The notes under the pieces were generated by a model, which ran no database searches, had not been told where the DNA came from, and worked only from the letters and a program-made list of their open reading frames with translations. Both the position numbers and the translations under genes were made by a program. From the NCBI RefSeq assembly GCF_030284385.1, contig NZ_CP127221.1:2046001-2110000 (forward strand): a stretch of DNA of 64,000 nucleotides, written 5' to 3'. This DNA comes from Altererythrobacter rubellus. Its GTDB lineage: Bacteria > Pseudomonadota > Alphaproteobacteria > Sphingomonadales > Sphingomonadaceae. Positions within the stretch are counted from its first letter, which is position 1. Each line of letters starts with the position of its first letter. Below are positions 19,475-28,648 of the stretch, in pieces.

Positions 19475-20956
19475 TTACCACCACTTCTCCGGCTTAGCCG
19501 CGAAGTTCGCACGCTGCTGAATCGCGAGGCCAGCGTTGAGCACTCCCTGCTCGTCAAACGGCTTGCCCACCAATTGAAGCCCCAGCGGCAGACCATCATC
19601 GGTCAGTGTCGCAGGTACGCTCATCGCAGGCAGGCCAGCGAGCGAAGCCGGTACCGCAAACACATCGTTCAGATACATTGTCAGCGGGTCTTCATTGAGC
19701 GAACCTAGCGGGAAACTCGGCGTTGGTGTTGTCGGCGCCAGGATCACATCGCATGTCGCCCAAGCCTCTTCGAAATCACGCGCGACCAGTGCTCGCACCT
19801 TTTGCGCCTGATTGTAATAGGCATCGTAGAAGCCTGCACTCAGCACATAAGTGCCGATCAGGATGCGACGCTTCACCTCGTCACCGAAGCCCGCAGCACG
19901 CGTAGCGGCATACATATCCTGAAGGCCCGCACCTTCGGGCAATTCGCGCAACCCGTAACGCACGCCATCGTAGCGCGCGAGGTTGGACGAAGCCTCTGCA
20001 GGCGCGATGATGTAATAGGCTGGCAGCGCGTATTTCGTGTGCGGCAGCGAGATATCGACGATCTCCGCGCCCGCATCGCGCAGCCATTCCTTGCCCTGCT
20101 CCCAGCTTTTCAGGATCGCCTCATAGGTGCCATCCATGCGGTATTCCCTGGGAATGCCGACTTTCTTGCCCTTGAGATCGGCTGAAAGCCCCGCTTCCCA
20201 TGCGGGCACATCCATCTGCAGCGACGTGGAATCCTTCGGGTCAAACCCGGCCATGGCTTCCAGCATGATCGCGCAGTCTTCTACGCTGCGCGCCATCGGC
20301 CCAGCCTGATCAAGCGAGCTGGCAAAGGCGACTACGCCCCAACGGCTGCAACGCCCGTAGGTCGGCTTGATCCCGCAAATGCCGGTGAAGGCGGCAGGCT
20401 GGCGGATCGAACCGCCGGTGTCAGTGCCGGTTGCCGCTGGCGCTATGCGTGAGGCAACCGCGCTGGAAGAACCGCCTGACGAGCCACCCGGCGACATCGC
20501 GGCATTGCTGCCTTCTTTGCGCCATGGCGAATTGACGTTGCCGAAATAGCTTGTCTCGTTGGATGAACCCATCGCGAACTGGTCAAGATTGAGCTTGCCC
20601 AGCATGCCTGCACCAGCCGCCCAAAGGTTGGACGAAACAGTGCTTTCATAATCGGGCTTGAAGCCTTCCAGAATATGCGAGGCCGCGGTGGTCTGTACGC
20701 CGTGCGTGGCGAACAGATCTTTCATGCCGATAGGCACGCCGGCCATCTTGCCCAGGTCTTTGCCAGCCGCGCGGTCTGCATCGACTTTGTCAGCCGCAGC
20801 CAGAGCATGCTCAGGCGTGGTCACGATGAAAGCGTTGAGCGCCGCCGCATCCGCAACAGCCGCATTGAAGCTTTCCGCCACTTCGCGCGCGGTGAATTCG
20901 CCGCTCGCAACACCGTCGCGGATGTCCTTGACGCCAAGATCAGTAAAGTCAGCCAT
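19475..20956 (-). CDS. gatA: Aspartyl/glutamyl-tRNA amidotransferase subunit A
   Basis: A 493-residue amidase subunit that releases ammonia from glutamine for tRNA amidation. The Ser-cisSer-Lys triad is visible: Lys79 in GMKDLF, the cis-Ser within PGGSSGGSS (157-164), and the nucleophile Ser183 in [11 protein letters not shown]. The start ATG shares its A with the gatC stop (TGATG), showing translational coupling. A GTG one codon earlier is also possible. Confidence 0.97.
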   Translation of the reverse strand: MADFTDLGVKDIRDGVASGEFTAREVAESFNAAVADAAALNAFIVTTPEHALAAADKVDADRAAGKDLGKMAGVPIGMKDLFATHGVQTTAASHILEGFKPDYESTVSSNLWAAGAGMLGKLNLDQFAMGSSNETSYFGNVNSPWRKEGSNAAMSPGGSSGGSSSAVASRIAPAATGTDTGGSIRQPAAFTGICGIKPTYGRCSRWGVVAFASSLDQAGPMARSVEDCAIMLEAMAGFDPKDSTSLQMDVPAWEAGLSADLKGKKVGIPREYRMDGTYEAILKSWEQGKEWLRDAGAEIVDISLPHTKYALPAYYIIAPAEASSNLARYDGVRYGLRELPEGAGLQDMYAATRAAGFGDEVKRRILIGTYVLSAGFYDAYYNQAQKVRALVARDFEEAWATCDVILAPTTPTPSFPLGSLNEDPLTMYLNDVFAVPASLAGLPAMSVPATLTDDGLPLGLQLVGKPFDEQGVLNAGLAIQQRANFAAKPEKWW

Positions 20957-21258
20957 CACTCGATCACCTTCGGGACGCCAAAGAAGCCATGCTCTGCGGC
21001 GGGCGCATTGGCGAGCACATCTTCACGCTTGCCGCCGCCCGTCAGCGGGTCAGCGTCAACCACGTCATCGCGCAAGCGCAGCTTTTTCGGGATCACTGCG
21101 GTCATCGGCTCGATCCCGGTCACATCGACCTCGCCCAGCTGCTCGACCCAATCGAGGATGCCATTGAGCTCGGGCACCATGCGCTCGAGCTCTTCATCAC
21201 CCATTTTGATGCGCGCCAAGGAAGCGATCTTGGCCACTGTTGCTTTATCTACGGACAT
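20956..21258 (-). CDS. gatC: Aspartyl/glutamyl-tRNA amidotransferase subunit C
   Basis: A 100-residue linker subunit that wraps around GatA and GatB. The family features are [18 protein letters not shown] at the N-terminus, [12 protein letters not shown] in the middle, and the tail LRDDV...[17 protein letters not shown]. The start MSVDKATV is preferred over an in-frame ATG 36 bases upstream because family members begin here. First gene of the gatCA group. Confidence 0.95.
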   Translation of the reverse strand: MSVDKATVAKIASLARIKMGDEELERMVPELNGILDWVEQLGEVDVTGIEPMTAVIPKKLRLRDDVVDADPLTGGGKREDVLANAPAAEHGFFGVPKVIE

Positions 21259-21328
21259 AGCGTTTCCGTTAGCGGTGCGCTGGATCGCCTTCAAGCGCCC
21301 ATTGCGCGGTTTAGGATGGAATCGAAAC

Positions 21329-21892
21329 TTATGGCTGCGGCGGTGGTGGCGCGCCCGGCCCGCTCGGCCCTTGCGGCGGCATCATTTGTTGCAGCATCTG
21401 GATACGGCGCTCCGCATCTTGCCGGCTCATAAATTCGACCAGTTCGACTTCGAAATTGAGACTGGCTCCAGGTGGAATGTCAGAGCCCGGTGGCGGCGCA
21501 TCACCATATGCCAGGTCCGCAGGAATATAGAGCTCGTAAGTGCCGCCCTTCTTCATCTGCTTCAGGCCTTCGTAAAAGCCATCGACCACTGCACCCTTTT
21601 CAACCAGCATCGGCACGCCATCAGGGAATATTCCCGGCGGGAACGGCGACGAAGAAGCTTCGTCGAAAATCGTCCCGTCATCCAACGTGCCTTTGTATTT
21701 GATGAAGGCCACGTCGCCGTCGGTAGGCGCAGCGCCTGTACCAGCGGTAATCTCAGTCACGGAAAAAGTCTTGGGCAGTGCGGCCCAGGCAATGCCCGCG
21801 CCCAGCAGCACGGCAGCAACCACACCAAGCCACAGTTTGGTCAGCGAGCCTTTGGCAATGGGCAAAATCGGAACGCGGGTGACTTCGGTCAT
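21329..21892 (-). CDS. Membrane-anchored FKBP-type peptidyl-prolyl isomerase
   Basis: A 187-residue protein. An N-terminal transmembrane or signal anchor (residues 18-38, [20 protein letters not shown]) is followed by an FKBP domain from about 60 to 155. Signatures include [19 protein letters not shown] and [13 protein letters not shown]. The tail is proline- and glutamine-rich ([11 protein letters not shown]...). It probably assists folding at the periplasmic face. It lies 70 bases upstream of gatC on the same strand and downstream of rpsU and its terminator hairpins. Confidence 0.9.
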   Translation of the reverse strand: MTEVTRVPILPIAKGSLTKLWLGVVAAVLLGAGIAWAALPKTFSVTEITAGTGAAPTDGDVAFIKYKGTLDDGTIFDEASSSPFPPGIFPDGVPMLVEKGAVVDGFYEGLKQMKKGGTYELYIPADLAYGDAPPPGSDIPPGASLNFEVELVEFMSRQDAERRIQMLQQMMPPQGPSGPGAPPPPQP

Positions 21893-21940
21893 GCAAGATA
21901 ATCCTGATATAGTCTGTGTCTTCGCCGCTTACGCACAAGC

Positions 21941-21968
21941 AAAAGGGCGCGGAATCAATCCGCGCCCT
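21941..21968 (-). terminator. rpsU intrinsic terminator
   Basis: Perfect ten-base arms (21944-21953 and 21959-21968, AGGGCGCGGA / TCCGCGCCCT) with a five-base loop. On the minus strand TTTT follows. Confidence 0.85.
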
Positions 21969-21986
21969 GATGGCTTATCGCTGAAA

Positions 21987-22014
21987 CCTATTCAAGCCGG
22001 AAAGCTTGAATAGG
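21987..22014 (-). terminator. Second hairpin after rpsU
   Basis: Perfect 11-base arms CCTATTCAAGC / GCTTGAATAGG (21987-21997, 22004-22014) with a six-base loop. It sits 11 bases after the rpsU stop and before the T-tailed terminator. It may protect the mRNA 3' end. Confidence 0.6.
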
Positions 22015-22025
22015 ACGGCATTACT

Positions 22026-22226
22026 TTAGCCGTCGCGTTCCATACGCTTGCGCTCAAGCTTGCGAGCGCGGCGAACAGCAGCAGCCTTTTCACGGGCGCG
22101 CTTCTCGCTTGGCTTTTCATAATGGCGACGCAACTTCATTTCGCGATACACGCCTTCACGCTGAAGCTTTTTCTTAAGCGCACGGAGAGCCTGGTCGACA
22201 TTGTTATCGCGAACCGTGATTTGCAT
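22026..22226 (-). CDS. rpsU: 30S ribosomal protein S21
   Basis: A 66-residue basic protein that begins [20 protein letters not shown] and ends in a Lys/Arg-rich helix, as in alphaproteobacterial bS21. The start is chosen because GTGAGGTG precedes it; longer in-frame extensions have no family sequence. Monocistronic, given two hairpins directly behind it. Confidence 0.96.
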   Translation of the reverse strand: MQITVRDNNVDQALRALKKKLQREGVYREMKLRRHYEKPSEKRAREKAAAVRRARKLERKRMERDG

Positions 22227-22466
22227 AAATTCAAACACCTCACAAAAATGAGCCAGAGCCCGCATGCGCGCGAGATACCCCACTTGAAAATAAACGAAAA
22301 TTTGGCCGAATCCGCAAACGGTCAGCAATCTCTAAGCGCGCTCTAGCCAAATCGGATACGAATGGCAAGTGCCTGAAGGGTTGCGGGAATACAACATGTG
22401 GCCTGCGTGCGATGATCCGTAGTCGGCGCTATGCAGGTGCGCCAAGCCTCGTTAAAGGGAGCCGCA

Positions 22467-22889
22467 ATGAGCGCTTCACTCTCTCCCATTATGGCCAGCA
22501 TCAACGTTGCCATCGGCGGCGCAATCGGCGCCGTGCTGCGTTATCAGCTTGGCCGCGGCATGACCGGATGGCTGGGTGCGCCAGTTGTTGGCGCGTTTCC
22601 GTTTGCTACGCTGGCTGCCAATGCAATCGGGAGTCTGCTGATGGGCGTGCTCGCGGGTTGGCTAGCGCGCCATGGCGGCGAAGGTAGCGTGGCTCCTGAC
22701 CAGCTGCGCCTGCTCCTGGGAGTCGGCCTGCTTGGCGGCTTTACTACATTTTCTGCCTTCAGCCTCGAGATGGTGCTGCTGATCGAACGCGGACAATATC
22801 TGTTCGCGTCGCTCTATGTGATCCTGTCTGTTGCATTGGGCATCAGCGGGTTGCTCGTGGGGCTTAACCTGACGAGGCTCTTCTCATGA
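22467..22889 (+). CDS. crcB: Fluoride exporter CrcB/Fluc
   Basis: A 140-residue integral membrane protein with four helices that forms dimeric fluoride channels. Signatures are GAIGAVLRYQLGR, LAANAIGSLLMG and GLLGGFTTFSAFS. The start MSASLSP is chosen because AAAGGGAG is just upstream; an in-frame ATG 36 bases earlier has no such site. Its stop overlaps the rluC start by four bases (ATGA). I looked for a fluoride riboswitch upstream and could not identify one. Confidence 0.92.
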   Translation: MSASLSPIMASINVAIGGAIGAVLRYQLGRGMTGWLGAPVVGAFPFATLAANAIGSLLMGVLAGWLARHGGEGSVAPDQLRLLLGVGLLGGFTTFSAFSLEMVLLIERGQYLFASLYVILSVALGISGLLVGLNLTRLFS

Positions 22890-24046
22890 GCGAGCAGACC
22901 ACCAACGCAGACCAGACGGTGCGCCAGTTCACCATAGGCGAAGACGATAATGGCATACGGCTGGATCGCTGGTTCAAACGCAATCTGCCGCAGATCGGCT
23001 TTGCCACGGTAAGCCGCTGGGCACGTACCGGCCAGATCCGCGTCGATGGCAAGCGCGCCAAACCCGATGATCGTTTGAGCGAGGGGCAAGTGCTGCGTGT
23101 GCCGCCAGGCGGCGAGCAAGCCCCCGGTGGACGAAAGCCGAAGCAGCACCGCGAGCTGAAGCCTGAGGAAATCGCCGAGGCCCATGCCATGGTGATTCGC
23201 GAGACCAAGTCCGCAATTGTGCTCAACAAACCTCCCGGCCTTGCGACGCAAGGCGGCAGCAAGACCAACAAGCATGTCGATGGCCTGCTTGATGCCTTTG
23301 TCGAAGACGATGACACCCCTCGCCCGCGCCTGGTTCACCGGCTGGACAAGGACACTTCCGGTGTGATCCTGATCGCGCGCACTCCAGGCAGCGCAGCAAG
23401 CTACTCCAAGCGATTCTCCGGCCGCAGCGCGCGCAAAGTCTATTGGGCCCTGATCGTCGGGGTTCCCGATGTGAAAGAAGGCACAATCGATGCCCCGCTC
23501 GCCAAGCAGCCGGGGAGCGGCGGCGAAAAAATGCATGTCGATCTGGAGAACGGTCAGCCTGCAAAAACGCGCTATCGCGTGGTTGAAACCGCGGGCAAGA
23601 AAGCGGCCTGGGTCGAGCTGGAGCCGCTTACCGGGCGCACCCACCAGCTGCGCGTACATCTGGAGGCGATTGGCCACCCGATCGTGGGCGACGGCAAATA
23701 TGGCGGGCAAGACGCGTTTCTGACCGGCAGCATCAGCCGCAAGATGCATCTGCACGCCCGCCGCCTGGTCATTTCCGAACCCGGCGGCGGAAAGATGGAT
23801 GTTACAGCCGATCTGCCCGACCATTTTTCAGCAAGTATGCAGCAACTGGGTTTCGATCTCTCGCTAAGCGATGCCGAGCCCCTGCGCGAAGATACGACCG
23901 AGCGCACCAAGGCCGAGAAGAAACAGGCCGCCCGCGCCCATGCCAAGCAATATCGCCGCAGCCAGCGCGGACCGCGCCGCGCGCGCGGAGACGCTGGCAA
24001 GTCTGGTAAGCCGCGCAAGCTCGGCAACAAGGGGCGCAAACGCTGA
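22886..24046 (+). CDS. rluC: 23S rRNA pseudouridine synthase, RluC/RluA family
   Basis: A 386-residue enzyme with an N-terminal S4 RNA-binding domain (residues 20-75, IRLDRWFKRNLP). The catalytic domain has Asp154 in HRLDKDTSG and the later GRTHQLRVHLEAIGHPIVGD motif. The last about 60 residues are a very basic tail (KKQAARAHAKQYRRSQ...KGRKR), probably contacting rRNA. It sits in a tightly overlapping rightward operon, between crcB and a disrupted paiB-like gene. RluC is the best family match, but exact site specificity cannot be proven from sequence alone. Confidence 0.92.
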   Translation: MSEQTTNADQTVRQFTIGEDDNGIRLDRWFKRNLPQIGFATVSRWARTGQIRVDGKRAKPDDRLSEGQVLRVPPGGEQAPGGRKPKQHRELKPEEIAEAHAMVIRETKSAIVLNKPPGLATQGGSKTNKHVDGLLDAFVEDDDTPRPRLVHRLDKDTSGVILIARTPGSAASYSKRFSGRSARKVYWALIVGVPDVKEGTIDAPLAKQPGSGGEKMHVDLENGQPAKTRYRVVETAGKKAAWVELEPLTGRTHQLRVHLEAIGHPIVGDGKYGGQDAFLTGSISRKMHLHARRLVISEPGGGKMDVTADLPDHFSASMQQLGFDLSLSDAEPLREDTTERTKAEKKQAARAHAKQYRRSQRGPRRARGDAGKSGKPRKLGNKGRKR

Positions 24047-24641
24047 TGCACCCGAATCCCAGTTTTCGCGGCGACAGCCCCGATCTGCATCGATCGCTGG
24101 TCGACGCGGTCGGTTTTGGCACAATCTTCCTTCAGACACCGGCCGGGCCAAGGGTAGCCCACTCTGCCCTGCTAGCGATGGATTCGAGCAAACTGCAATT
24201 CCATCTCGCACGCGGCATTTGGAAAGCAGCACCGCACTGGCCGTGGTCAATGGACCTGATGCCTATATATCCGCTATATTCGCCCGCTGGTACGCCGGCC
24301 CCGATCAAGTGCCGACGTGGAACTACATTGCGGTCGAGCTGGAAGGCAGCGTTCGCAAGCTTGATGACGCCGAACTGTTGCAGCAGCTTGAAATGTTGAA
24401 CGATCACCACGAGGCTAAGGTCAAAGGCGGAATACCCTGGACCATGGACAAGATGTCAACGCGCCACCTGGACGGATTGGTGCGGAGCATTGTGGGCTTC
24501 GAATTGGAAATTGAAACGCGCCGAGAAACGGTAAAGCTTTCGCAGAACAAATCGGTTGAAGAGCGCGAGCGTGTTATCGCTGGCCTGGAACAACAAAATG
24601 CGGCCGGCATCGCGCAAGCGATGCGTAGGATTAACAAATGA
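24046..24641 (+). pseudogene. PaiB-like FMN-binding protein, frameshifted
   Basis: The first 57 codons from ATG 24046 (overlapping the rluC stop as TGATG) read MHPNPSFRGDSPDLHRS...FHLARG, the N-terminal half of PaiB-like FMN-binding split-barrel proteins. Family sequence then continues in a different frame from about 24216. It reads HLESSTALAVVNGPDAYIS, VPTWNYIAVELEG, IVGFEIE-like IVGFELEIE and KLSQNKSVEERERVIAGLE, to the stop at 24639-24641. The junction looks like a short deletion near 24212-24222. A near-perfect nine-base duplication (24266-24274 / 24275-24283) also adds three residues inside the conserved DAYIS..RWY motif. Its last codons overlap the start of the next gene. Confidence 0.82.
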
Positions 24642-25285
24642 CGCGGCTCGCTGTCTTTGATTGCGATGGTACGCTGGTCGATGGGCAAGCCCATGTTTGC
24701 GATACTATGGCGCAAGCTTTTGCCGAAGCCGGGCTTTCCTTGCCTGATCGCAACGAGGTACGCCGTTCTATGGGCTTGAGCCTTCCCATGGCGGTCCGGC
24801 GACTGGCCCCCGAGATTGACGAGAACACTAATGCGCAGCTGGTTGCGGCCTACAAAGAAGCCTTCTTCGAGCGCCGTCTGCGCGGCGCCATTCACGAGCC
24901 ATTGTATGAGGGCATTCGCGAGCTTCTGATCACGCTTCGGGAGGCGGATTGGCGGCTGGCCGTTGCGACCGGCAAATCCGATCGCGGTCTTCAGGCCTGC
25001 CTGGAACAGCACGGCCTGACCGACATGTTTGTATCCTTGCAAACCGCTGACCGCCATCCCTCCAAACCGCATACCGACATGTTGGATGCGGCGATCTTCG
25101 AAGCGGGGGTCGCGCCGCAGGACGCAGTCATGATCGGGGACACCACCTTCGATATCATCATGGCGAAGGATGCCAACGTTCGCTCGATCGGTGTCGCATG
25201 GGGATATCACGCACCGGAAGAGCTGCTCGAAGCGGGGGCAGAAGCGGTTGCCCGGGACGCATTGCATTTAGGGGAACTCGTGTGA
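24638..25285 (+). CDS. HAD superfamily phosphatase, phosphoglycolate phosphatase-like
   Basis: A 215-residue hydrolase with motif I FDCDGTLVD (nucleophile Asp8, acid Asp10). Motif II is VATGK, a Lys/Pro segment follows near SKPHTDML, and motif IV is MIGDTTFDIIMAKDA. A helical cap lies between residues 15 and 85. It probably dephosphorylates a small phosphorylated metabolite; Gph-type specificity is a guess. The start overlaps the paiB-like reading frame by four bases (ATGA), and the next gene's GTG start overlaps its stop region. Confidence 0.9.
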   Translation: MTRLAVFDCDGTLVDGQAHVCDTMAQAFAEAGLSLPDRNEVRRSMGLSLPMAVRRLAPEIDENTNAQLVAAYKEAFFERRLRGAIHEPLYEGIRELLITLREADWRLAVATGKSDRGLQACLEQHGLTDMFVSLQTADRHPSKPHTDMLDAAIFEAGVAPQDAVMIGDTTFDIIMAKDANVRSIGVAWGYHAPEELLEAGAEAVARDALHLGELV

Positions 25286-25500
25286 GTGGGTTTGACGAGA
25301 GCAAAGCCAAAGAGCGCTTCATGCTGCTCAACCTTGTGCGTTTGGCGGGAATTTCGCTGGTTCTGATCGCAATCGCTTTCTCTCAGATGGACCCCAATGT
25401 TCCTGCAGCACTCAACATCGTTCTCAGTTTGACGGGAATGGGGATCTTCTTCTTCTGGCCGCGCCGGCTCGCCAGCCAATGGAAGTCCGAAGTCGAATGA
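25282..25500 (+). CDS. Small membrane protein (72 residues)
   Basis: Starts at GTG, preceded by TTAGGGGAACTC, and overlaps the HAD stop. A short charged head (SGFDESKAKERF) is followed by two hydrophobic helices, about residues 15-35 and 44-62, joined by QMDPNVPAAL. The tail is RRLASQWKSEVE. The gene ends overlapping the ATP12 start (ATGA). No function recognised; conserved position between a phosphatase and an ATP synthase chaperone gene is suggestive only. Confidence 0.75.
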   Translation: MSGFDESKAKERFMLLNLVRLAGISLVLIAIAFSQMDPNVPAALNIVLSLTGMGIFFFWPRRLASQWKSEVE

Positions 25501-26195
25501 AACGTTTTTACGAGAATGTCGATGTATCAGAGGTCGTTGATGCCGGCTGGCAAGTGACGCTCGATGGACGCGGGCTGCGAACAGTCAAGGGCACGCCGCA
25601 AATCGTGCCGACGCGCAAACTGGCAGAGGCTTTGGCGCGCGAATGGGCGGAACAGTCGGAAGACATTGATACGTCGCGTTTCGTTCATCGCGATCAGACC
25701 GATTTCGCGATCGATATGGTTGCCAACGATCCCGAAGAAGCAATCAGCCAGATCTTGAAGTACGCGGAAACAGACACGCTTTGCTATCGCGCTGACCCGG
25801 AACAACCGATCTTTGCACGTCAACAGGCCGTCTGGGAACCGCTGATCAAGCGGGTGGAACAAACCCATAGCATCAAGTTCACGCGAGTGAGCGGGATTGT
25901 GCACCGCCCGCAACCACCGGAAACGCTTGCGACCTTGAGTGATTTTCTGCGCGGCAGGGATCACTTTACCCTGGCCGGCATGCAAACCATGGCCTCGCTG
26001 GCCGCTTCACTCTGCATTCCATTGTTGGCTTTGGAGGATGGTGCGGAACCGATTGCTCTATGGCGCGCGGCAAGCCTTGAAGAAGAATGGCAATCGGATC
26101 TGTGGGGCCGTGATCAGGAAGCCGAAACGCGCCGGAGAAGGCGGAAAGAGGCGTTCCTCGCGGCTTGCGACGGGATCGGTCTGCTGAACGACTAA
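25497..26195 (+). CDS. ATP12 family F1-ATPase assembly chaperone
   Basis: A 232-residue protein homologous to mitochondrial ATP12, which holds the F1 alpha subunit during assembly. Visible signatures are MKRFYENVDV, VTLDGRGLRTVKGTP, LAREWAEQ, DTLCYRADPE and the C-terminal EEEWQSDLWGRDQEAE. ATP12 homologues are typical of alphaproteobacteria, supporting the taxonomic guess. Start MKRFY overlaps the previous stop (ATGA). Last gene of the crcB operon, converging on the Mla-type operon. Confidence 0.93.
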   Translation: MKRFYENVDVSEVVDAGWQVTLDGRGLRTVKGTPQIVPTRKLAEALAREWAEQSEDIDTSRFVHRDQTDFAIDMVANDPEEAISQILKYAETDTLCYRADPEQPIFARQQAVWEPLIKRVEQTHSIKFTRVSGIVHRPQPPETLATLSDFLRGRDHFTLAGMQTMASLAASLCIPLLALEDGAEPIALWRAASLEEEWQSDLWGRDQEAETRRRRRKEAFLAACDGIGLLND

Positions 26196-26201
26196 AGCGC
26201 G

Positions 26202-26828
26202 CTACTCGAGCCAGTCAGCAACTTGTCTGGCAACATCATTGGCCGCACTATTGAGCGCCGGACCGACTGAAGCAGCGTCAGCCAAGACCCCTGTTTCAAT
26301 TGCTTCGAAACGTTGTTGTCTGACCACCCCGTCACTGTCCAACAGGGTCGCATCGAAACGCACAATGACCGCTGACTGGGTCGCATCATAGCCAAACTGC
26401 GACAGACTGCCGCGCATTTGCAAGCTGCCCCGCGCCGCTGGGTCGCCGCCCGCCAGAACCACACGTTCGCTTTGCGTACGAATGGTCTCTGCCAGCAAGC
26501 GACGGAACAATTGTGCAGGACGCTCGACCCACACTGCATCTTTCAGATAGGCCAGCGACGCATCGTCAATCTGGACGGGCACGCGGAGCACATCCAGCTC
26601 TGCCGGAACGACCGGCTCGTGAAGGGCAAGAGCCTCGCCGCGCGCAGCGCTGATCGCGGCACCAGCCGGAGCAGAGGTGGTCGGGGTCAAGGTCAGCAGG
26701 CTTTCCGGCGGTTCTGCGCCGCCTAAGTTTACACAGCCGCCTAGCGCGAGGCATGAGAGCAAGAGACCAGCCCGCAAGAATGCTACAGGCCGGCTTGAAG
26801 AAGTGATCATCGACTTGCCCTTTCTCAT
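26202..26828 (-). CDS. ABC-type transport auxiliary lipoprotein
   Basis: A 208-residue lipoprotein. The signal peptide ends in the lipobox LALGGC, with Cys about residue 32. The mature domain resembles the ABC_trans_aux/PqiC-like fold (VLRVPVQIDDASLAYLKDAVWVERPAQLFRRLLAE). Such lipoproteins accompany Mla/MCE lipid transporters in alphaproteobacteria and may link the MCE protein to the outer membrane. The start overlaps the mlaD stop (ATGA), so the four genes form one operon. An internal ATG (MITSSSRP) is an alternative start. Confidence 0.88.
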   Translation of the reverse strand: MRKGKSMITSSSRPVAFLRAGLLLSCLALGGCVNLGGAEPPESLLTLTPTTSAPAGAAISAARGEALALHEPVVPAELDVLRVPVQIDDASLAYLKDAVWVERPAQLFRRLLAETIRTQSERVVLAGGDPAARGSLQMRGSLSQFGYDATQSAVIVRFDATLLDSDGVVRQQRFEAIETGVLADAASVGPALNSAANDVARQVADWLE

Positions 26829-27772
26829 GGCTCGTAATCCGGCAAAGTTTGCCCGCCTATCACAGCAGCCGCGCCCTGGCTCTCAAGCCGCTCTGTCACC
26901 TTGCGCAATGCGCGGCTCGTTGCTTCCAAATCGCGCATTGTGGCTTCGGCGGCCGGGATTGTTGTTTGTGAAAGTTGTTCAGCTGCAGGCTGCGCCGCGT
27001 CCAGCGTTGCGGCCAAGGACGCTGATGCAGCATTAACAGATTCCAACGTGTTTCGTAGTTCCTTAGCCAGGGATCGGCCCTCGGAATTGATGACTTTGTC
27101 TGTCGATTCCATGACCCGTTCGAAACTGTCGAGCGCTTCGGCAGCTTCCTGAAGCGTAATCTCCAGCTGCGCCAGATTGGCATTTACCGCCGGGGCAGTC
27201 TCGGCAAAACTGGCGGTCATGGCGTTGGTATTTTCCAGGATCGCAGCAATCTGGTTCTGGTTGTCATCGTCCAACACTTGCGTGAGGCGCTCGGTCAGCG
27301 TCGCCAGCCTTTCCAGCAGCACTGGTGCAGACGCTAGCAATTCGCCAAAGCCGCCGCGCGCGGGCGGAATGACCGGGTTTCCATCGGGGCAGGCTGTCGT
27401 TGCACATGTGATCGGCGGCGCGTCGATACGTGCGCCATCAAGCAAAATTGTCGAGACGCCGGTAAAGCTCGCTTGAATGGTCGCCGTCGTCCCGACAAGC
27501 ATTGGCACATCATCGCGCACCTTGATGGTAACTTTCACATACTCGGGATCCTGCTTCCAGAGCTCGATCTCGCTGACCTGTCCAACCGGCACGCCCGCGA
27601 ACGAAACCTGGGATCCCTTGGCAAGACCAGCAACAGATTGTTCAAAGAGAATATCGTATTCATCGCTTGCGCCTTCGCCAATTCGCGCAAGCCAGACGAT
27701 AAATGCAGCCAGCGTCGCAAGCAGCGCCAACGTGACCACGCCCACCCAGATATTGTTGGCTTTTGTCTCCAT
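26825..27772 (-). CDS. mlaD: MlaD-like MCE domain protein
   Basis: A 315-residue substrate-binding protein of an Mla-type phospholipid transporter. One N-terminal transmembrane helix (residues 9-30) is followed by an MCE domain about 37-115 (YDILFEQSVAGLAKGSQVSFAGVPVGQV). A long alpha-helical tail (150-290) rich in Glu, Ala and Leu follows, probably a coiled coil or tunnel extension. It lies nine bases behind the ATPase gene. The Mla name is by family; direction of lipid flow is unknown. Confidence 0.9.
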   Translation of the reverse strand: METKANNIWVGVVTLALLATLAAFIVWLARIGEGASDEYDILFEQSVAGLAKGSQVSFAGVPVGQVSEIELWKQDPEYVKVTIKVRDDVPMLVGTTATIQASFTGVSTILLDGARIDAPPITCATTACPDGNPVIPPARGGFGELLASAPVLLERLATLTERLTQVLDDDNQNQIAAILENTNAMTASFAETAPAVNANLAQLEITLQEAAEALDSFERVMESTDKVINSEGRSLAKELRNTLESVNAASASLAATLDAAQPAAEQLSQTTIPAAEATMRDLEATSRALRKVTERLESQGAAAVIGGQTLPDYEP

Positions 27773-27781
27773 GCCTGCCCT

Positions 27782-28648
27782 TTATGCCTCGCTATCCGGT
27801 TGATTGTCCACGCTTGCACGCGAATTTACCCGCGGCGGCTTGCCATGCGATGCAGCCCTGCCGCGCGGGCCATTGAAGTATTCGTCGATCCACGGATGAG
27901 CTGTTTCCAGCAATTCCGGGATAGTGCCCACTGCGATAATTCGTTTTTCGGCAATCACCGCCACACGGTCACAAATCTCATAAAGCGTGTCCAGATCGTG
28001 GGTGATCAGGAACACAGTCAGGCCAAGCGTTTCTTTTAGCTCGCGCGTCTGCCGGTCAAACGCAGCCGCACCTATCGGGTCAAGTCCGGCAGTCGGCTCA
28101 TCCAGGAACAGCAATTCGGGATCAAGCGCCAGCGCGCGAGCAAGGCCGGCGCGCTTCTTCATACCGCCAGAAAGTTCAGACGGAAATTTGTCGATCGCGT
28201 TCTCTGGCAGGCCTGAAAGAATGACCTTGTAGCGCGCAATCTCGCGGCGCAATTCAGGCTCTATGTCAGGATAGAACTGTTTGATCGGCACTTCGACATT
28301 CTCGCCCACGGTCAAGGTCGAGAACAGGGCCCCGCCCTGAAACAAGACACCCCAGCGGCAACGGACGCCCATGTCTTCATCGATACCCGCTTGTGTAATC
28401 GAATTACCAAACACCTCGATTTCGCCAGCCGCTGGTGTCTGCAAGCCGATAATCGCGCGCATGAGCACCGACTTGCCTGTCCCCGAACCACCAACCACGC
28501 CAATAATCTCACCGCGATTGACCTTGAGCGAGAGGTTTTCGTGAACGACATGTTCGCCGAAAGCGGTCTTCAGGCCCTCAACAACAATCGGATGCTCGCC
28601 GCGAAAACGTTCGTGCTGTTGAGGTTCGTGCTGGTTGAAAATGCTCAT
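27782..28648 (-). CDS. mlaF: MlaF-like ABC transporter ATPase
   Basis: A 288-residue ABC ATPase. Walker A is GGSGTGKS, the Q-loop FQGGALFSTLT, the signature LSGGMKKRAGLARALA, Walker B LLFLDEPTAGLDP, and the H-loop LITHD. The Met-Lys-Lys after the signature is typical of the MlaF/Ttg2A group. Start chosen at ATG 28648, which overlaps the permease stop (ATGA); a TTG two codons earlier is unlikely. Confidence 0.93.
   Translation of the reverse strand: MSIFNQHEPQQHERFRGEHPIVVEGLKTAFGEHVVHENLSLKVNRGEIIGVVGGSGTGKSVLMRAIIGLQTPAAGEIEVFGNSITQAGIDEDMGVRCRWGVLFQGGALFSTLTVGENVEVPIKQFYPDIEPELRREIARYKVILSGLPENAIDKFPSELSGGMKKRAGLARALALDPELLFLDEPTAGLDPIGAAAFDRQTRELKETLGLTVFLITHDLDTLYEICDRVAVIAEKRIIAVGTIPELLETAHPWIDEYFNGPRGRAASHGKPPRVNSRASVDNQPDSEA

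Noticed and set aside
22227-22466. Fluoride riboswitch upstream of crcB
   Set aside because: I searched for the conserved pseudoknot core of the crcB motif. The only similar stretch (around 22415-22440) lacks the required pairing and conserved bases.
22814-23824. Minus-strand open frame of 336 codons
   Set aside because: Antisense to crcB and rluC, both of which have clear family motifs.
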